64,000 bases of DNA, taken from contig CM057233.1 in assembly GCA_029891385.1 (NCBI GenBank), forward strand, positions 54,886,063 to 54,950,062. Direction: 5' to 3'. Under the pieces are notes generated by a model that saw nothing but the letters and a program-made list of their open reading frames with translations, made no database searches and had not been told where the DNA came from. Positions within the stretch are counted from its first letter, which is position 1, and every line of letters begins with the position of its first letter. This document shows positions 48,050-59,203 of this stretch, piece after piece. The DNA is from Erythroxylum novogranatense. Taxonomy: Eukaryota > Streptophyta > Magnoliopsida > Malpighiales > Erythroxylaceae. Position numbers and translations under genes: made by a program.

Positions 48050-49190
48050 TAATACTGCTTCGATCACAACATTTGGGTATTTGATACCGTTATGGCTCAC
48101 ACATATGTAATGATATGCAGGCCTAAGGGATGATGAGCGCTCATGAAGGAGAAGTAGACTGCGTGTTGGAAATGGAGTAAGAGTTGCTTGCATTAGCCGT
48201 AGGAACCTATGTTTTGTCTCTCCCTCTACCGGGCTTGTACTCGAATTGGATGATTGTTATTTTGTACCCTTTTGACAAAGAACATATTATCTGCTCTTGT
48301 TTAAATAGAGCTAGTTTCCATTTGAATTTTAATAGCAATGGTTGTTTTATTAATTCTAATGGAATGCTTTATGGTACTGGTACATTATGCAATGGTATTT
48401 ACATATTAGATATGTCTCATCTAATTATGAATGTCAATGACACCAAACGGCATAAAAGAGATAATTTAAAGTCAACTTACTTATGGCATTGTCGACCAAT
48501 ATATAAATGAGACACGATCGCTAAACTCCATAAGAGTGGCGGTTTAGGGTCATTTGATTATGAATCATATGACACATGCGAATCTTGTTTATTAGGCAAG
48601 ATGACTAAGTTACCTTCAAGGAAAGGGTGAACAAGCGATCGAGTATTAGACCTAATACATTCGGATGTATGCGGTCCGATGTCCATCCATGCTAGAAGTG
48701 GTTGTCGTTACTTCATTACCTTTATCGATGATTATTCTCGATATGGGTACTTGTATCGATGAGATACAAATCTGCGTTGAAAAGTTCAAACAATTCAGAA
48801 ATGAAGTAGAAAACCAGCTTGGTAAAAGTATCAAGGCATTACGATCCAATCGTGGTGGAGAATACTTAGACCAACAATTTCTGGATTATCTCAGAGATAA
48901 TGGCATTTTATCTCAGTGGACTCCTCCTTACACACCACAGCACAATGGTGTGGCTGAAAGGAGAAATCAAACCTTGTTGGATATGGTACGATCAATGATG
49001 GGTTTCGCACAGTTACCAAAATCGTTTTGGGGGTATGCGCTAGAGACAGCTGTTTACTTGTTAAACAGAGTTCCCTCTAAGACAGTTGATGTTACTCCAT
49101 ATGAGATGTGGACTAACAGAAAACCTTATCTTTCTCATTTGAAAGTTTGGGGTTGTCACCTTTACATGAAGCGGATTCATCGATAAGCTT
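48050..49190 (+). pseudogene. Protease and integrase of E6 pol (broken; integrase core largely open)
   Basis: The protease site reads FDTVMAH near 48078, the D-T kept and the G lost. The pre-integrase zinc domain is near 48478-48610 (LWHCR, then CESCLLGK). The integrase is open from 48665 to 49186: RNEVENQLGKSIKALRSN, GGEYLDQQFLDYLRDNG, PPYTPQHNGVAERRNQTLLD (catalytic E in VAERRN), WGYALETAVYLLNRVPSKT and DVTPYEMWTNRKPYLSHLK. The catalytic D near the start of the core (HSDVCGP in other copies) is in another frame here. Confidence 0.92.
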
Positions 49191-50335
49191 GAAGCAAAGT
49201 CGATAAGTGTTTGTTTGTAGGATATCCTAAAGAGACCATGGGATATCAATTCTACCTTCTTGAGGAACAAAAGGTGTTTGTTTCAAAGCATCTGTCTTCT
49301 TAGAGAAAGAGTTTCTTCGCAAGAAGACGGTGGGAGCAAAGTCGAACTTGAAGAAGTTCAAGATGCTCAAAGCATACGATCAACCGCTCGAACTCAGACT
49401 CATCACTCATTCAGATGAAGTAACAGTTCAACCTTCTACTACACACGAAGTTTGTAGGTCAAGTAGGATATGCACTGTTCCCGAGAGATATGGATTTCTC
49501 GTAAGTGAACAGAATGACGTATTGCTCATAGAAGATGATGAGCCTGCTACCTATGAAGAGGTTCTGAAAAGTTCAGAGTCTGAAAAATGGCTTTGTACCA
49601 TGAAAGCCGAAATGGATTCCATGTACGAAAACCAAGTATGGACTTTGGTGATTGCACCCGAAGGAATCAAGCCCAAAGGGTGCAAATGGGTTTTCAAGAA
49701 GAAAACCGACATGGATGGTAATGTGATTACTTATAAAGCAAGGTTTGTGGCCAAAGGATTTCGTCAGAGACAAGGAGTTGACTATGACGAGACCTTCAAA
49801 TTTCAGTAGCAATGCTTAAATCCATTCGGATACTCCTAGCCATTGCCGCTCATTATGATTATGAGATATGGCAAATGGATGTGAAGACAGCTTTCCTTAA
49901 TGGAAATCTGGCCGAGGATGTGTACATGACACAACCAGAGGGCTTCACTTCCATCGATGGCGAAAAGGTATGCAAGCTTCAGAAATCCATTTATGGATTG
50001 AAGCAAGCATCCAGAGTTGGAACATCCGTTTGATGAGTCAATCAAAGAGTTTGGTTTCTCACAAAATCCGGATGAATACCGTGTATAAGAAGGTTAATGG
50101 GACTGCAATCGTATTCCTTGTGCTATATGTGGATGACATATTATTACTAGGAAATGATGTCTCGATGCTACAATCAATCAAGATTTGGTTGTCCAAACAA
50201 TTTGCCATGAAGGACCTTGGTGAAGCAACTTATATCCTTGGGATAATAATCTATAGAGATAGATCAAAAGGTTGCTTGGTCTTTCACAATCATCGATATA
50301 GACAAGATTCTAAAGAGGTTTAGCATGGAGCAATC
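49190..50335 (+). pseudogene. Reverse transcriptase of E6 (three overlapping frames)
   Basis: The stretch 49330-49809 carries a hinge, then EKWLCTMKAEMDSMYENQVW, KGCKWVFKKKTDMDGNV and GFRQRQGVDYDETF. The stretch 49812-50033 has MLKSIRILLAIAAHYDYEIW, QMDVKTAFLNGNLAEDVYM and KLQKSIYGLKQASR. The stretch 49970-50323 has FLVLYVDDILLLGNDVS with YVDD at 50126-50137, then FAMKDLGEATYILGI. Only two small frameshifts (near 49800 and 50030) separate a complete RT core, so this is the best-preserved RT in the window. Confidence 0.93.
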
Positions 50336-51085
50336 CAAGAGAGGTTTCTTCCCATGTCTCATGGGATAACACTCGAAATTTATGTGTCCTAAGACACAAG
50401 ATGAGAGGATGCGCATGGATCGGATCCCGTGCGTCTGCGATAGGATCGATCATGTATGCTATGTTATGTACGAGGTCCGATGTATCGTATGCTCACGAGT
50501 GTCACGGCGGATACCAATCGGATCCCGTGAGGGTCATCGGGTGGTATCAAGAATATCCTCAAGTACTTGCAAGGACTAAGGATGTTTTCTTGATATATGG
50601 AGATGGAAATCTCAAGTGGCGAACATCTGGATGCCAATTTTCAATCTGATAGGGATGATTCAAAATCCCAGTCAGGTTATGTTTTCACACCGAATCGGTG
50701 GAGCGATCGGTTGGAAGAGTTCTAAACAAGAGACGATCACGATTCAACGATCGAGGCGAGTACATTCTCGCACCAGGCAAAGAAAGGCTCGTTTGGATCA
50801 AGAAGTTCATTATTGAACTTGGTGTGGTTCCTAATGTGATGGGCCCATCTGCTTGTATTGTGACAACAATGGGGCTATTGCTCGAGCAAAGGAACCAAGG
50901 TCTCACCAACGATCTAAACATCGTACTCGCAGATATCATCGATTCGAGATCATTGCCGAGGTGATGTCGCGATCGAGAGAATTCCTACAGAGCGTAACAT
51001 TGCTGATCCGTTGACGAAGCCATTGTCACGTAAGAATTTTGATTCTCATATACCGCTTATGGTATTAGATACCAAGGCGATTGGC
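50336..51085 (+). pseudogene. RNase H region of E6 pol (broken)
   Basis: It continues from RT with a damaged YAMLCTRSDVSYA (50460), the GDGNLK segment (about 50600), an SSKQET remnant near 50725, VWIKKFIIELGVVPNVMGP near 50792, and the C-terminal DPLTKPLS-type sequence near 51005-51030. At least four frame changes occur. The catalytic acidic residues cannot all be placed. Confidence 0.85.
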
Positions 51086-51089
51086 ATTA

Positions 51090-51105
51090 GGTCAAGTGGG
51101 AGATT
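51090..51105 (+). promoter_or_regulatory. Polypurine tract of E6
   Basis: AGGTCAAGTGGGAGAT (plus one T) lies before the 3' LTR at 51106. Confidence 0.85.
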
Positions 51106-53025
51106 TGTAGGTGTAAGTTGACTTGTATGGAGATGTAAGTCGATTTATACGATTCGAGACTAATAAGTCGACTTGTATACTGCAAGTCCACTTATACGCA
51201 TACTGATCTTCGTGAGATTGTTAGAGTAGTGCCCTAAAGGCAATCCCTTTAGCGCTTTTGTTCATAGTCATATACATGACTTTATGAATAAATAAAGAAA
51301 GACATGTTTCATTTATTTGATGTTCTTTAAAATTGATATTGATCTTTAATCAAATTAATGAAGTCCATGATATATGAAATAGCATGAAGGAAATTATGAT
51401 GTGATCATAATCACGAGATTCCTATCATGTGCAATTATGTCAAGATCTAAATTCTCCTAGTCATAGGATTAATGAGGCCGGACATCATTAATCCCACACG
51501 GATTAGATATGTTATACTCCTTGATTGGATCAAGCGGTGGATCTCGAAACTGTAAATATGGGATATTTAGAGTTGACATGTGGATGCTTACTAAGCGGTA
51601 GTAAGTACATTGGATGACCCGCCATGAGATCATCACATGGATGTCCTATTCTAATGTCGGTGATAATCTCATCATAAAGAATGGTGCAGTATCCTTAGAC
51701 TTGAGGTACTCAAGGATATCTTGGATATTGATTACGTGCTTTGACTCCATTCCTTGTTGCCTTTCGAGGGTTACTCATAGGGTGGTGCTTGGGTACAGCT
51801 TAAGGTAATCGAAAGTAATTGAGTAGCCAATAAAGGATTCATCACTTCTGTGATAGTAGAAGAGATACCACGGCCTCTTATCAGATCATTACTTTAAGTC
51901 TCGGCGAGCATAAATATGTCATGAAGAGTGTCTTCATGGACATATAAAGTAATGAGTCCCAAGACAGAACTTATATCACTGGGCTAGACTTAGTCTAGTA
52001 AGAGTTGACACGTTGACCATACTCATAACTAAGTGGGGTATAGGATGATGAAAGGACGAATTGCACAAGAATTGTACATGGAAGGGTTAAATGATCCGGT
52101 TCGTGATGAATTCATCAAACCAATTACTTTCGGTCAATTGGGGTCATGATGTGTTGCTAGACGCCGCTCATGACTTGCTCGGATTAAGTGTTAATCTAAG
52201 TGGCCAACATAACCGGAACTTAAAGGGTCACACGATAAGAGTGTTTGAGAGAATCAAGTAAAATAGTATTGGACGAGTTCCAATTATGGAGAGCATTAGG
52301 ATTAAATGGATCCCGATGAGATCGAGATATGTCCCGATGAGATCGCGACATCGATATTGCTGAAAAAAGGTTTTCGGGGTTTATCCATATCGGGACCCAA
52401 TGGGCTTAGTAGGACCGAATTCAGTGTGTTGGACCACTTGACAATATATATACATATATATATGATTAATTAATTAAATAATTAATATATATATATATAT
52501 ATATATATGCTATGCGTGGGATGGAGGAAAATGGAGAAACTTCCATTACTAAGCCTAGTCATTAAAGCATTAAATGGCTAAATGACAAAATCAAAAGGTG
52601 AATGGAAGATGATGATCGTTGGATATGAAAGAATATATAGAAAGAGTTTCTAAGAAGGTCTTAAGCCTATGTTCTTCGTGGGTTTGGCTTTTGAAAGAAG
52701 AAAAGTTTCCTTCCAAAAGGCATCGATCATCTTCATCTTCCAAGCTTCATCCTTCATCTCTCCTCCATCGATTTTCCAAGCTCTCCAGAATAAGGTAGGG
52801 TCTAGCAGCCTTTACTTTGTTCTAGCTATTCCCGAGTCAAAAGGGTTTGTCCCGGTTAGGTTTTCTGATCTCTGCGTGGATACCTTTAGAAATAGTCTCT
52901 ATTGGCTATTCAGGTTTGAGTCTTCATACCGACACATAGATCCTGGCCTTCAGGAAGGTCCCGGCGATAAAAATTTTGTTTTCCACACCTGGTACATGTG
53001 ATGTACCTCCCGGGATTTTCCTACA
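51106..53025 (+). repeat. 3' LTR of E6 (1920 bp)
   Basis: It starts TGTAGGTGTAAG and ends TTTTCCTACA. The 113-bp extension (51106-51218) contains one exact and several variant AAGTCGACTT units, and ends GTGAGAT before TGTTAGAG at 51219. The AT-rich block (52442-52508) is longer than in the 5' LTR. Confidence 0.93.
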
Positions 53026-53093
53026 CTCTGCAGTATCGAGACGTTCAGTGTCGGCCGGCGGACGACTTCAAAGTCTCTTGGCGACCAATCGTA

Positions 53094-53430
53094 GTAGTCG
53101 ATCTGTGGAGAAGCCGAGTGATGGCGAACGAGGGTCCCAAGGATCTTATCTTGGTGACCCGACCGACCGTAGTTGATCTGTAGAAAAGCTGAGCGATGGC
53201 GAACGAGGGTCCCAAGGATCTTGTCTTGGCGACCCGACCGACCGTAGTCGATCTGTAGAGAAGCTGAGCGATGACGAACAAGGGTCCCAAGGATCTTATC
53301 TTAGCGACCCGACCGACCGTAGTCGATCTGTGGAGAAGTCGAGCGATGGCAAACGAGGGTCCCAAGGATCTTGTCTTGGCGACCCGACCGATCGTAGTCG
53401 ATCTGTGGAGAAGCCGAGCGATGGCTGGTT
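53094..53430. repeat. 75-bp tandem repeat, about 4.5 copies
   Basis: The phrase GTAGTCGATCTGT recurs at 53094, 53169, 53244, 53319 and 53394, exactly 75 bp apart. 75 is a multiple of three, so both strands are open and encode 25-residue repeats. I do not take that as evidence of a protein. Confidence 0.93.
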
Positions 53431-53610
53431 GGATTTTCTACTCTTTGCCACATATATTGGAACTTTTAATTGCCAAGAAATCCGAAAACCCCTTTATTGA
53501 TGATAATGAGGGCGTGGGTCGTTAAAAACCCGTCAGCGGGGACGGAAAAGGTTCCCACGTGTTGTATACAAAAATAGTAATAAATGAAGACTAACTAAAA
53601 TAAAACTTAT
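53431..53610 (-). other. 3' untranslated region of the Tat-type fragment
   Basis: This lies downstream of the pol stop on the minus strand. It holds no gene. A GC-rich stretch at 53520-53560 reads CGTCCCCGCTGACGGG on the minus strand, consistent with the transition toward a gypsy LTR. No LTR end was identified. Confidence 0.5.
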
Positions 53611-54720
53611 CTATTGGTAGAACGCCTTCAAATTTCGAGAATTCCATGGCCTTGGTAGAATTTTCCCATCTGCATTGCGTAGAATGTAAGAGTCATGCCC
53701 GACTTGCTTGACGACCTGGTAGGGTCCTTCCCATGCTTGTCTGAGCTTTCCAGGATGTTTCCCAACCGCCTCAGCTTTTCGCAGGACGTATCCCTCGACC
53801 TTTACGTCGCTCGGCTTTACTCTTCTGTTGTAGAACCTTGTTGCCTTCTGCCTGACGGCTTCCGAACTAGCGGCAGCCCTATCCCTCTTTTCACTGAAAA
53901 GCACGAGTTCGGCTCGGCAGGCTTCGTTATTCCGCTCTTCGTCATAGTTCAACACCCTCTGATTATGCAATACCACTTCTACGGGGACTAAGGCTTCCGC
54001 CCCAAAGGTCATCCTGAACAGCGTTTCCCCTGTGGCTCCATTTGGTATGGTTCTGTACGCCCACAACACTTCATCGATTTCTTCCACCCAGGTCTTTCGT
54101 CCGTCAAGGCGCTTCTTAAGAACGCTCATTATCTTTTTGTTTGTATTCTCCGTGAGACCGTTGCTTTGGGGGTGAGCTACTGAGGTCAATTGCAGCCTTA
54201 TCTTTAGTCAGTCACAGAAATCTCTGAACTTTTCATTATCGAACTGTCGACCGTTGTCTGCTACCAGCACCATAGGCATTCCGAAGCGAGTCAGTATATT
54301 TTTCTTTACAAAATTCTCCACCCTCTACTCGGTAATTGTGGCGACCACTTCCGCTTCTACCCATTTAGTGAAGTACTCCACTGCCACTATCAGGAACTTC
54401 TTCTGTCCGGGACCGAGAGGGAAGAGCCCCAATATATCCATTCCCCATTGAGCGAAAGGGATAAGGTGACTCACAATTTTTATCCTCTCGATCGGCTGGT
54501 GAGACAGGCTGCTGTTTCTCTGGCAGGCCTCACATCGGTCGACTTTCTCCTAGCAGTCTTTCCTCATCGTGGGCCAGTAATATCCCTGTCTGATCAGCCT
54601 ATGAGCTAACATTTTGCCTCCTACGTGGTTGCCGCACATTCCTTCGTGTACCTCGGCCATTGCTTGTTCTGCCTCTTCTTCGTTCAAGCATCGCAGCAGT
54701 GGTCAGTCATAAGATCACTT
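53611..54720 (-). pseudogene. Integrase of Tat-type gypsy pol (near-intact frame with stops)
   Basis: On the minus strand, H2C2-type zinc residues come first (about 54700-54530: HEGMCGNH..., CEACQRN), then WGMDILGLFPLGPGQ (54430; first catalytic D), VADNGRQFDNEKF (54265; second D), and TSVAHPQSNGLTENTNKKI (54190; catalytic E). DEVLWAYRTIPNGATGET, MTFGAEALVPVEV and the C-terminal ending GPYQVV and SRNLKAFYQ follow. The frame is unbroken from 55138 to 53611 apart from a few stops (near 54712, 54549, 54325, 54209) that fit TGG or CAG transitions. Motifs are those of the Tat/Retand group. Confidence 0.92.
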
Positions 54721-55138
54721 GTACAGAGCGTCATTTATGATCGCGTATTCAGCCACTTTTATTCTCAACTTTTTGGCCTTTGAGCTTTCTTGTGGTTGTG
54801 TTCCCTCTAGGAGATACCGTCTAATCGGTTCCATCCAACACGGTCGATCAGTACTTGCATCGAGAACTTCCTTGGCTTTCTGAATGCTAGGTCGATCTAG
54901 TCGTTCGACTAGAACGTTATTTTTGGCGTCTCGATCGGAGGCCATTTTGGAGAGTGCATCCGCTTTAGCATTCTGAGCCCGTTCTATCCTGCTGATCGAG
55001 TGCTGCTCGAAATTATTTAACTCCCGCTTTACTAGCTCCAGGTACTCGATCATGTTGTCCCCCTTGGCTTCATACTGCCCGGTGACTTGGCCGACCATCA
55101 CTTGGCTATCACTATAGATCTTTAGATTCTTTATCTCC
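54721..55138 (-). pseudogene. RNase H fragment of Tat-type gypsy pol (cut by E7)
   Basis: The minus-strand frame reads IYSDSQVMVGQVTGQYEAKG, YLELVKRELNNFEQ, then RAQNAKADALSKMAS, the end of a gypsy RNase H with its D-S-Q and D-A-L motifs. A linker leads to the integrase. The N-terminal part is lost: E7 starts at 55139. The open frame runs a few codons into the E7 LTR by chance. Confidence 0.93.
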
Positions 55139-57085
55139 TGTAAGTGATAAGTCGACTTGTACCATGTGTAAGTCGACTTACACATGTTCGGTACCGATAA
55201 GTCGACTTGTTCATTGGATAAGTCGACTTGTTCAAGGCGATCTTGTTTATTTGTGCCCCAAAGGCAATCCCTTTAGCGCTTTTTATTCAAAGTCGTGGCG
55301 GACTTTATGAATAAATAAAGAAAAGGCATTATTCATTAATTTGATATTCATAAACATTGTTTATGAATTGATTTTATCTTTAATCAAATTAATGAAGTCC
55401 ATGATATATGACATAGCATGAAGGAAATTATGATGTGATCATACTACCGAGATTCCTATCATGTGCAATTATGTCAAGATATCTAAATTCTCCTAGTCAT
55501 AGGATTAATGAGACCGGACATCATTAATCCGGATAGACTAACACATGTCATATTCCTTGATTGGATCAAGCGGTGGATCTCGAAACGTAAATATGAGATA
55601 TTTAGAATTGACATGTGGATGCTTACTAGCGGTAGTAAGTTCATTGGATGACCCGCCATGAGATCATCACATGGATATCTTATCTAAGTGTCGTTGATAA
55701 TCTCATCATAGCAATGGTGCAAGTATCCTTAGACTTGAGGTACTCAAGGATATCTTGAATCTTGATCACGTGCTTTGACTCCATTCCTTGTTGCCTTCGA
55801 GAGGTAACTCATAGGGTGGTGCTTGGGTGCAACTTGAGGTATTCAAAGATAATTGAGTAGCCAATAAAGGATTCACCACTTACGGATTAGCGAAAGAGAT
55901 ACCCATAGCCTCTTGTCGGGATCATTACTAAGGTCAAGCCAGCATGTATGTCATGAAGAGTGTCTTCATTGACATATAAAGTAATGAGTCCCGTGACGAG
56001 AACCGATATCACTGGGCTAGACTCGGTCTAGTGAGAGTTGACACTTTGACCATACTCATAACCAAGTGGGGTATAGGATGGTGAAAGGACGAATTGCACG
56101 GTAATTGTTTATGGAAGGGTTCATGATCTGGTTCGTGATGAATACATCAAACCGATTACTTTCCGGTCAATTGGGGTCATGATGTGTTGCTAGATACCGC
56201 CATGACTTGCTTCAGATTAATTGTTAATCTAAGTGGCCAACATAACCGGAGCCTAAAGGGTCACACGATAAGAGTGTTTCGAGAATCAGAAAATAGTTAT
56301 TGGACGAGTTCCAATTATGGAGAGCAAATGGATTAAATGGATCCCAATGAGATTGGGATATGTCCCGATGAGATCGCGACATCGATATTGCTAAGAAAGG
56401 TTTCCGGAGTTGTTTCAGCATCGGGGCCCGGTAGGCCGGTAGGACCGACCCCAGTTGGACTGGACCTCTTTAGCAATTATATATATATATATAATTAATG
56501 AATTAAGATTAATTATTATATATATATAAGCATGTGCACGTTGGTTTTGGGAAAAGGAGGATAAGCTTTGACTTTTCAAAGCTTATTAGTTTAATTCATT
56601 AATAAATGAATGGCCATAAATCATCCATATGTAAGCTTCTTATGGATTGATTTTTAAGTGTTAAAAATCAATGTAAGAAGGCTCTTAGGAGGTGATGGTC
56701 GACGGTGCTTATGGTTTGGAAGAGAAGAGGAAAACTTAAGTGTTAAGTTTCCTTTGAAAAATGGTTTTTCAAGCTTTCTTCCTAAAGGCATCATCGTTTC
56801 TGCTCTTCTTCTCCAAGAATCCAACGTCAACCTCAAGCTCTCCAGGACAGAGGTAGGCTCTAGCAGGCTTTATTCTGTTCTAGCTATTCCCGGGTCAAAA
56901 GGGTTTGACTCGGTTAGATTTTCTGATCTCTGCGTTGATTACCTTTAGAGATAGTCTCTTTTGGCTATTTAGGTTGATGTCTTCATACCGATACCGGGAT
57001 CCTGGGATTCGGGAAAGTCCCAGGAACAAAAATTTTTGTTTTCCGCTGCCGGTACATATGATGTACCTCCCGGGATTTTCCTACA
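55139..57085 (+). repeat. 5' LTR of E7 (1947 bp)
   Basis: It runs from TGTAAGTGATAAG to TTTTCCTACA. Four exact AAGTCGACTT lie at 55149-55229, with the 24-bp perfect palindrome at 55163-55186. It is the same LTR form as E2 and E5 (CTTGTTTATTTGTGCC where E1 has TGTTAGAGTAGTGCC). Confidence 0.94.
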
Positions 57086-57086
57086 G

Positions 57087-57101
57087 TGGTATCGAGGCGT
57101 C
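57087..57101 (+). promoter_or_regulatory. Primer-binding site of E7 (damaged)
   Basis: TGGTATCGAGGCGTC stands where E1 and E6 have TGGTATCAGAGCCAC. The CAGAG core reads CGAGG. Confidence 0.8.
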
Positions 57102-58206
57102 CCGTATCCCGTGTGAAGCTATAACCTAAGCGAGATCAGAAATTCTAATGGAATTTTCTGTTGATGCATGCTATCTGTTCAGATTTCGAATTTATATTGT
57201 GATATGCTTTTCGAAATTTTTCTGCCCAGAATTGTTCATAACATGTTAGAGAATATGTCTATGAAATTTGAGAATTTATCGATTTGATTTGATATAGTTT
57301 TGCTAATTAATTCCCTAAGGTTACAGATGCTGTTTTGTGAAACGATTCTGGAACAGGCATGAGTATAAAATCGAGAATAAATTCTAGAAAAAAAATTTTT
57401 TGGATTTTCCTTCACCTACATGTCTCTAAGATGTTGGTGAATGTCTTTGAGCATGGAAATTGGATTTCAAGGTGATTGGATATTTATTCACGAATTTATT
57501 CTATGCTGTTGGGAATTGCTGTGCTGATGAACATAGATTTTGAATCGGTTTTGTTATTTAGGTTGACTGAGTTTTTGATGGCATAAAATCCTGAAAAAAT
57601 TTATGTAGCATTTTCTGAACATTCATTAACCTATATAATTTTCTCATGATTTATTGAAATTATTTCATTGATCATTTCGAGCAATGTACAGAACTGGACA
57701 GTTTTGTGAAAATTGTTGGGACTGTTTTACTTGGCTTGATTGAGTGTGCTTTTTCAGTTCCAATGCCTTGAACCATTTTTAATATGATTAAAAATGTGTT
57801 ATCTTGATGTAATATGATTGCCAAACTGAATTGCTTGAAGTTGTTTATCCTAGAATTTTCGGATGCCTAATTGATCACAATAGCGTCTCGGTAGTATCTT
57901 GCATTATCTTGTTTATTTTAACCGTCATATTTTTATGGCATGTGCTGAAGTAAATTTGATAATGTATGTGCTAGCTAGAGATGCTTAGGTTGATAATTAG
58001 GGTGTTCCTAAATTGTTTGGAAATTAATGAGTTTTGACTCATTTCAAGCTTTTCATATAGTTTGACTATTTAAGGCATTCATGAATCAATGAAGTGTTCA
58101 TTGAGGCATCAATTCACAGATATTACCCTAGGTATGATGGTGTTGAGAATTGGAATTGTACTGATTGAGGAATTAGCCGATTAGAGATTTTAGCAAAATT
58201 CCTGAA

Positions 58207-58432
58207 TAAGTCGAATTTGTATATGGTATAAATCGACTTGTTCAAGATTTTTGATAAGTCGACTTGTGGATAGAATAAGTCGACTTGTTCAAGATCTCGA
58301 TATAAGTCGACTTATCGCACCTTGTAAGTCGACTTGTTCATGGGCAGATGACATAAGTCGACTTGTGTCATACAAGTCGACTTGTGTGTGAGCAGAAGCA
58401 TAAGTCAACTTGCATTTGATGAAAGTGGACTT
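58207..58432. repeat. AAGTCGACTT palindrome array, E7 leader
   Basis: There are six exact copies and four variants (AAGTCGAATT, AAATCGACTT, AAGTCAACTT, AAGTGGACTT) in 226 bp. Confidence 0.94.
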
Positions 58433-58635
58433 GTGGCATGCATAGGTGGGATGATGGATGATTTTAGGTATAGACTCAATGTGATTGATGAAATGCCCTA
58501 AATCATATCATATAGTCATGGTGACTATAATCCTCGGCTTGGAGAAGAAGTAGATGAGACCCAAATCCCTCCTCGGTATATGAAAACTAACGCCTTCCAT
58601 TAATATGGTAAGAACCAGAGTTCTTATAGGTTGGG

Positions 58636-59020
58636 TTGTTGGGTAAACCCAAGCTCACTCTATACTGGATATGTTCGAACCATGAAAATAAGATTTTCAA
58701 TTAATGGGTTGGTTTTCACTTTGGCGTTGGTTTGTTGAGTAAACTCAAGGTCAACGTGGACAGAGGCGAAATTGGGTAGCATACATCGATGTATGCGATC
58801 AAAGAGTAGATACCCAATGTAAGTGCATACATCAACAAGTTGATAGCACTGATCGATAGTTGTGTCTAAGATGTAATTGGTATATCTGATACCTCCCGAG
58901 ACATAAGGTGGCTTGTTGGGTAAACCCAAGGTCATTCTTAATGTCGGTTATCGATGATACAATTGGTATGACCGATACCTACCGATTGACCTAAGTTGTG
59001 GCTTGTTGGGTAAACCCAAA
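58636..59020. repeat. Four short inverted repeats in E7 leader
   Basis: TTGGG-TAAA-CCCAA is near 58638, 58916 and 59007. TTGAG-TAAA-CTCAA is near 58735. The positions match the four in E5 in mirror order. Confidence 0.87.
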
Positions 59021-59203
59021 GTCACTCTTAGCAATGTCGGATATCGACCCACTAGGACATTATGTCACTTTGTTTCTCTGGATTCGTAAAGAGGGTTATG
59101 GATTCTAGGAAACTAGTGGGAGCCATATGCATATCATGCAAGTCCTTATGATCATGCAGGCATTTCTATTCTATCATTCCTTCTCTCTATCGCGCTAGGT
59201 TGA

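Larger units (their letters stand above)
43299..53025 (+). mobile_element. Copia element E6, complete, plus strand
   Basis: The element is 9.73 kb: 5' LTR 43299-45172, primer site, leader, gag, pol, purine tract and 3' LTR 51106-53025. No clear target duplication is visible (tcttc before, ctctg after) and the outer TG of the 5' LTR reads AG. Either the ends are damaged or the copy has recombined. It has the longest open pol pieces of the family (173 and 159 codons). Confidence 0.93.
53026..55138 (-). mobile_element. Tat-type Ty3/gypsy fragment (minus strand)
   Basis: This is the 3' part of a gypsy element: RNase H (right), integrase and a 3' region with 75-bp tandem repeats (left). It is cut on the right by E7 inside RNase H and bordered on the left by E6. 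It is opposite in orientation to the Tat-type sequence at 42030-43298, so these are two elements or a rearranged one. Confidence 0.85.
57102..59203 (+). other. Untranslated leader of E7 (non-coding)
   Basis: It has the AT-rich conserved part to about 58195, the palindrome array 58207-58432, and inverted repeats at 58636-59020. No gene is seen. Confidence 0.82.

Noticed and set aside
53045..53365. 106-codon ORF of 25-residue repeats (minus strand), and plus-strand counterparts
   Set aside because: The 75-bp period keeps several frames open on both strands. There is no start context or conserved domain.
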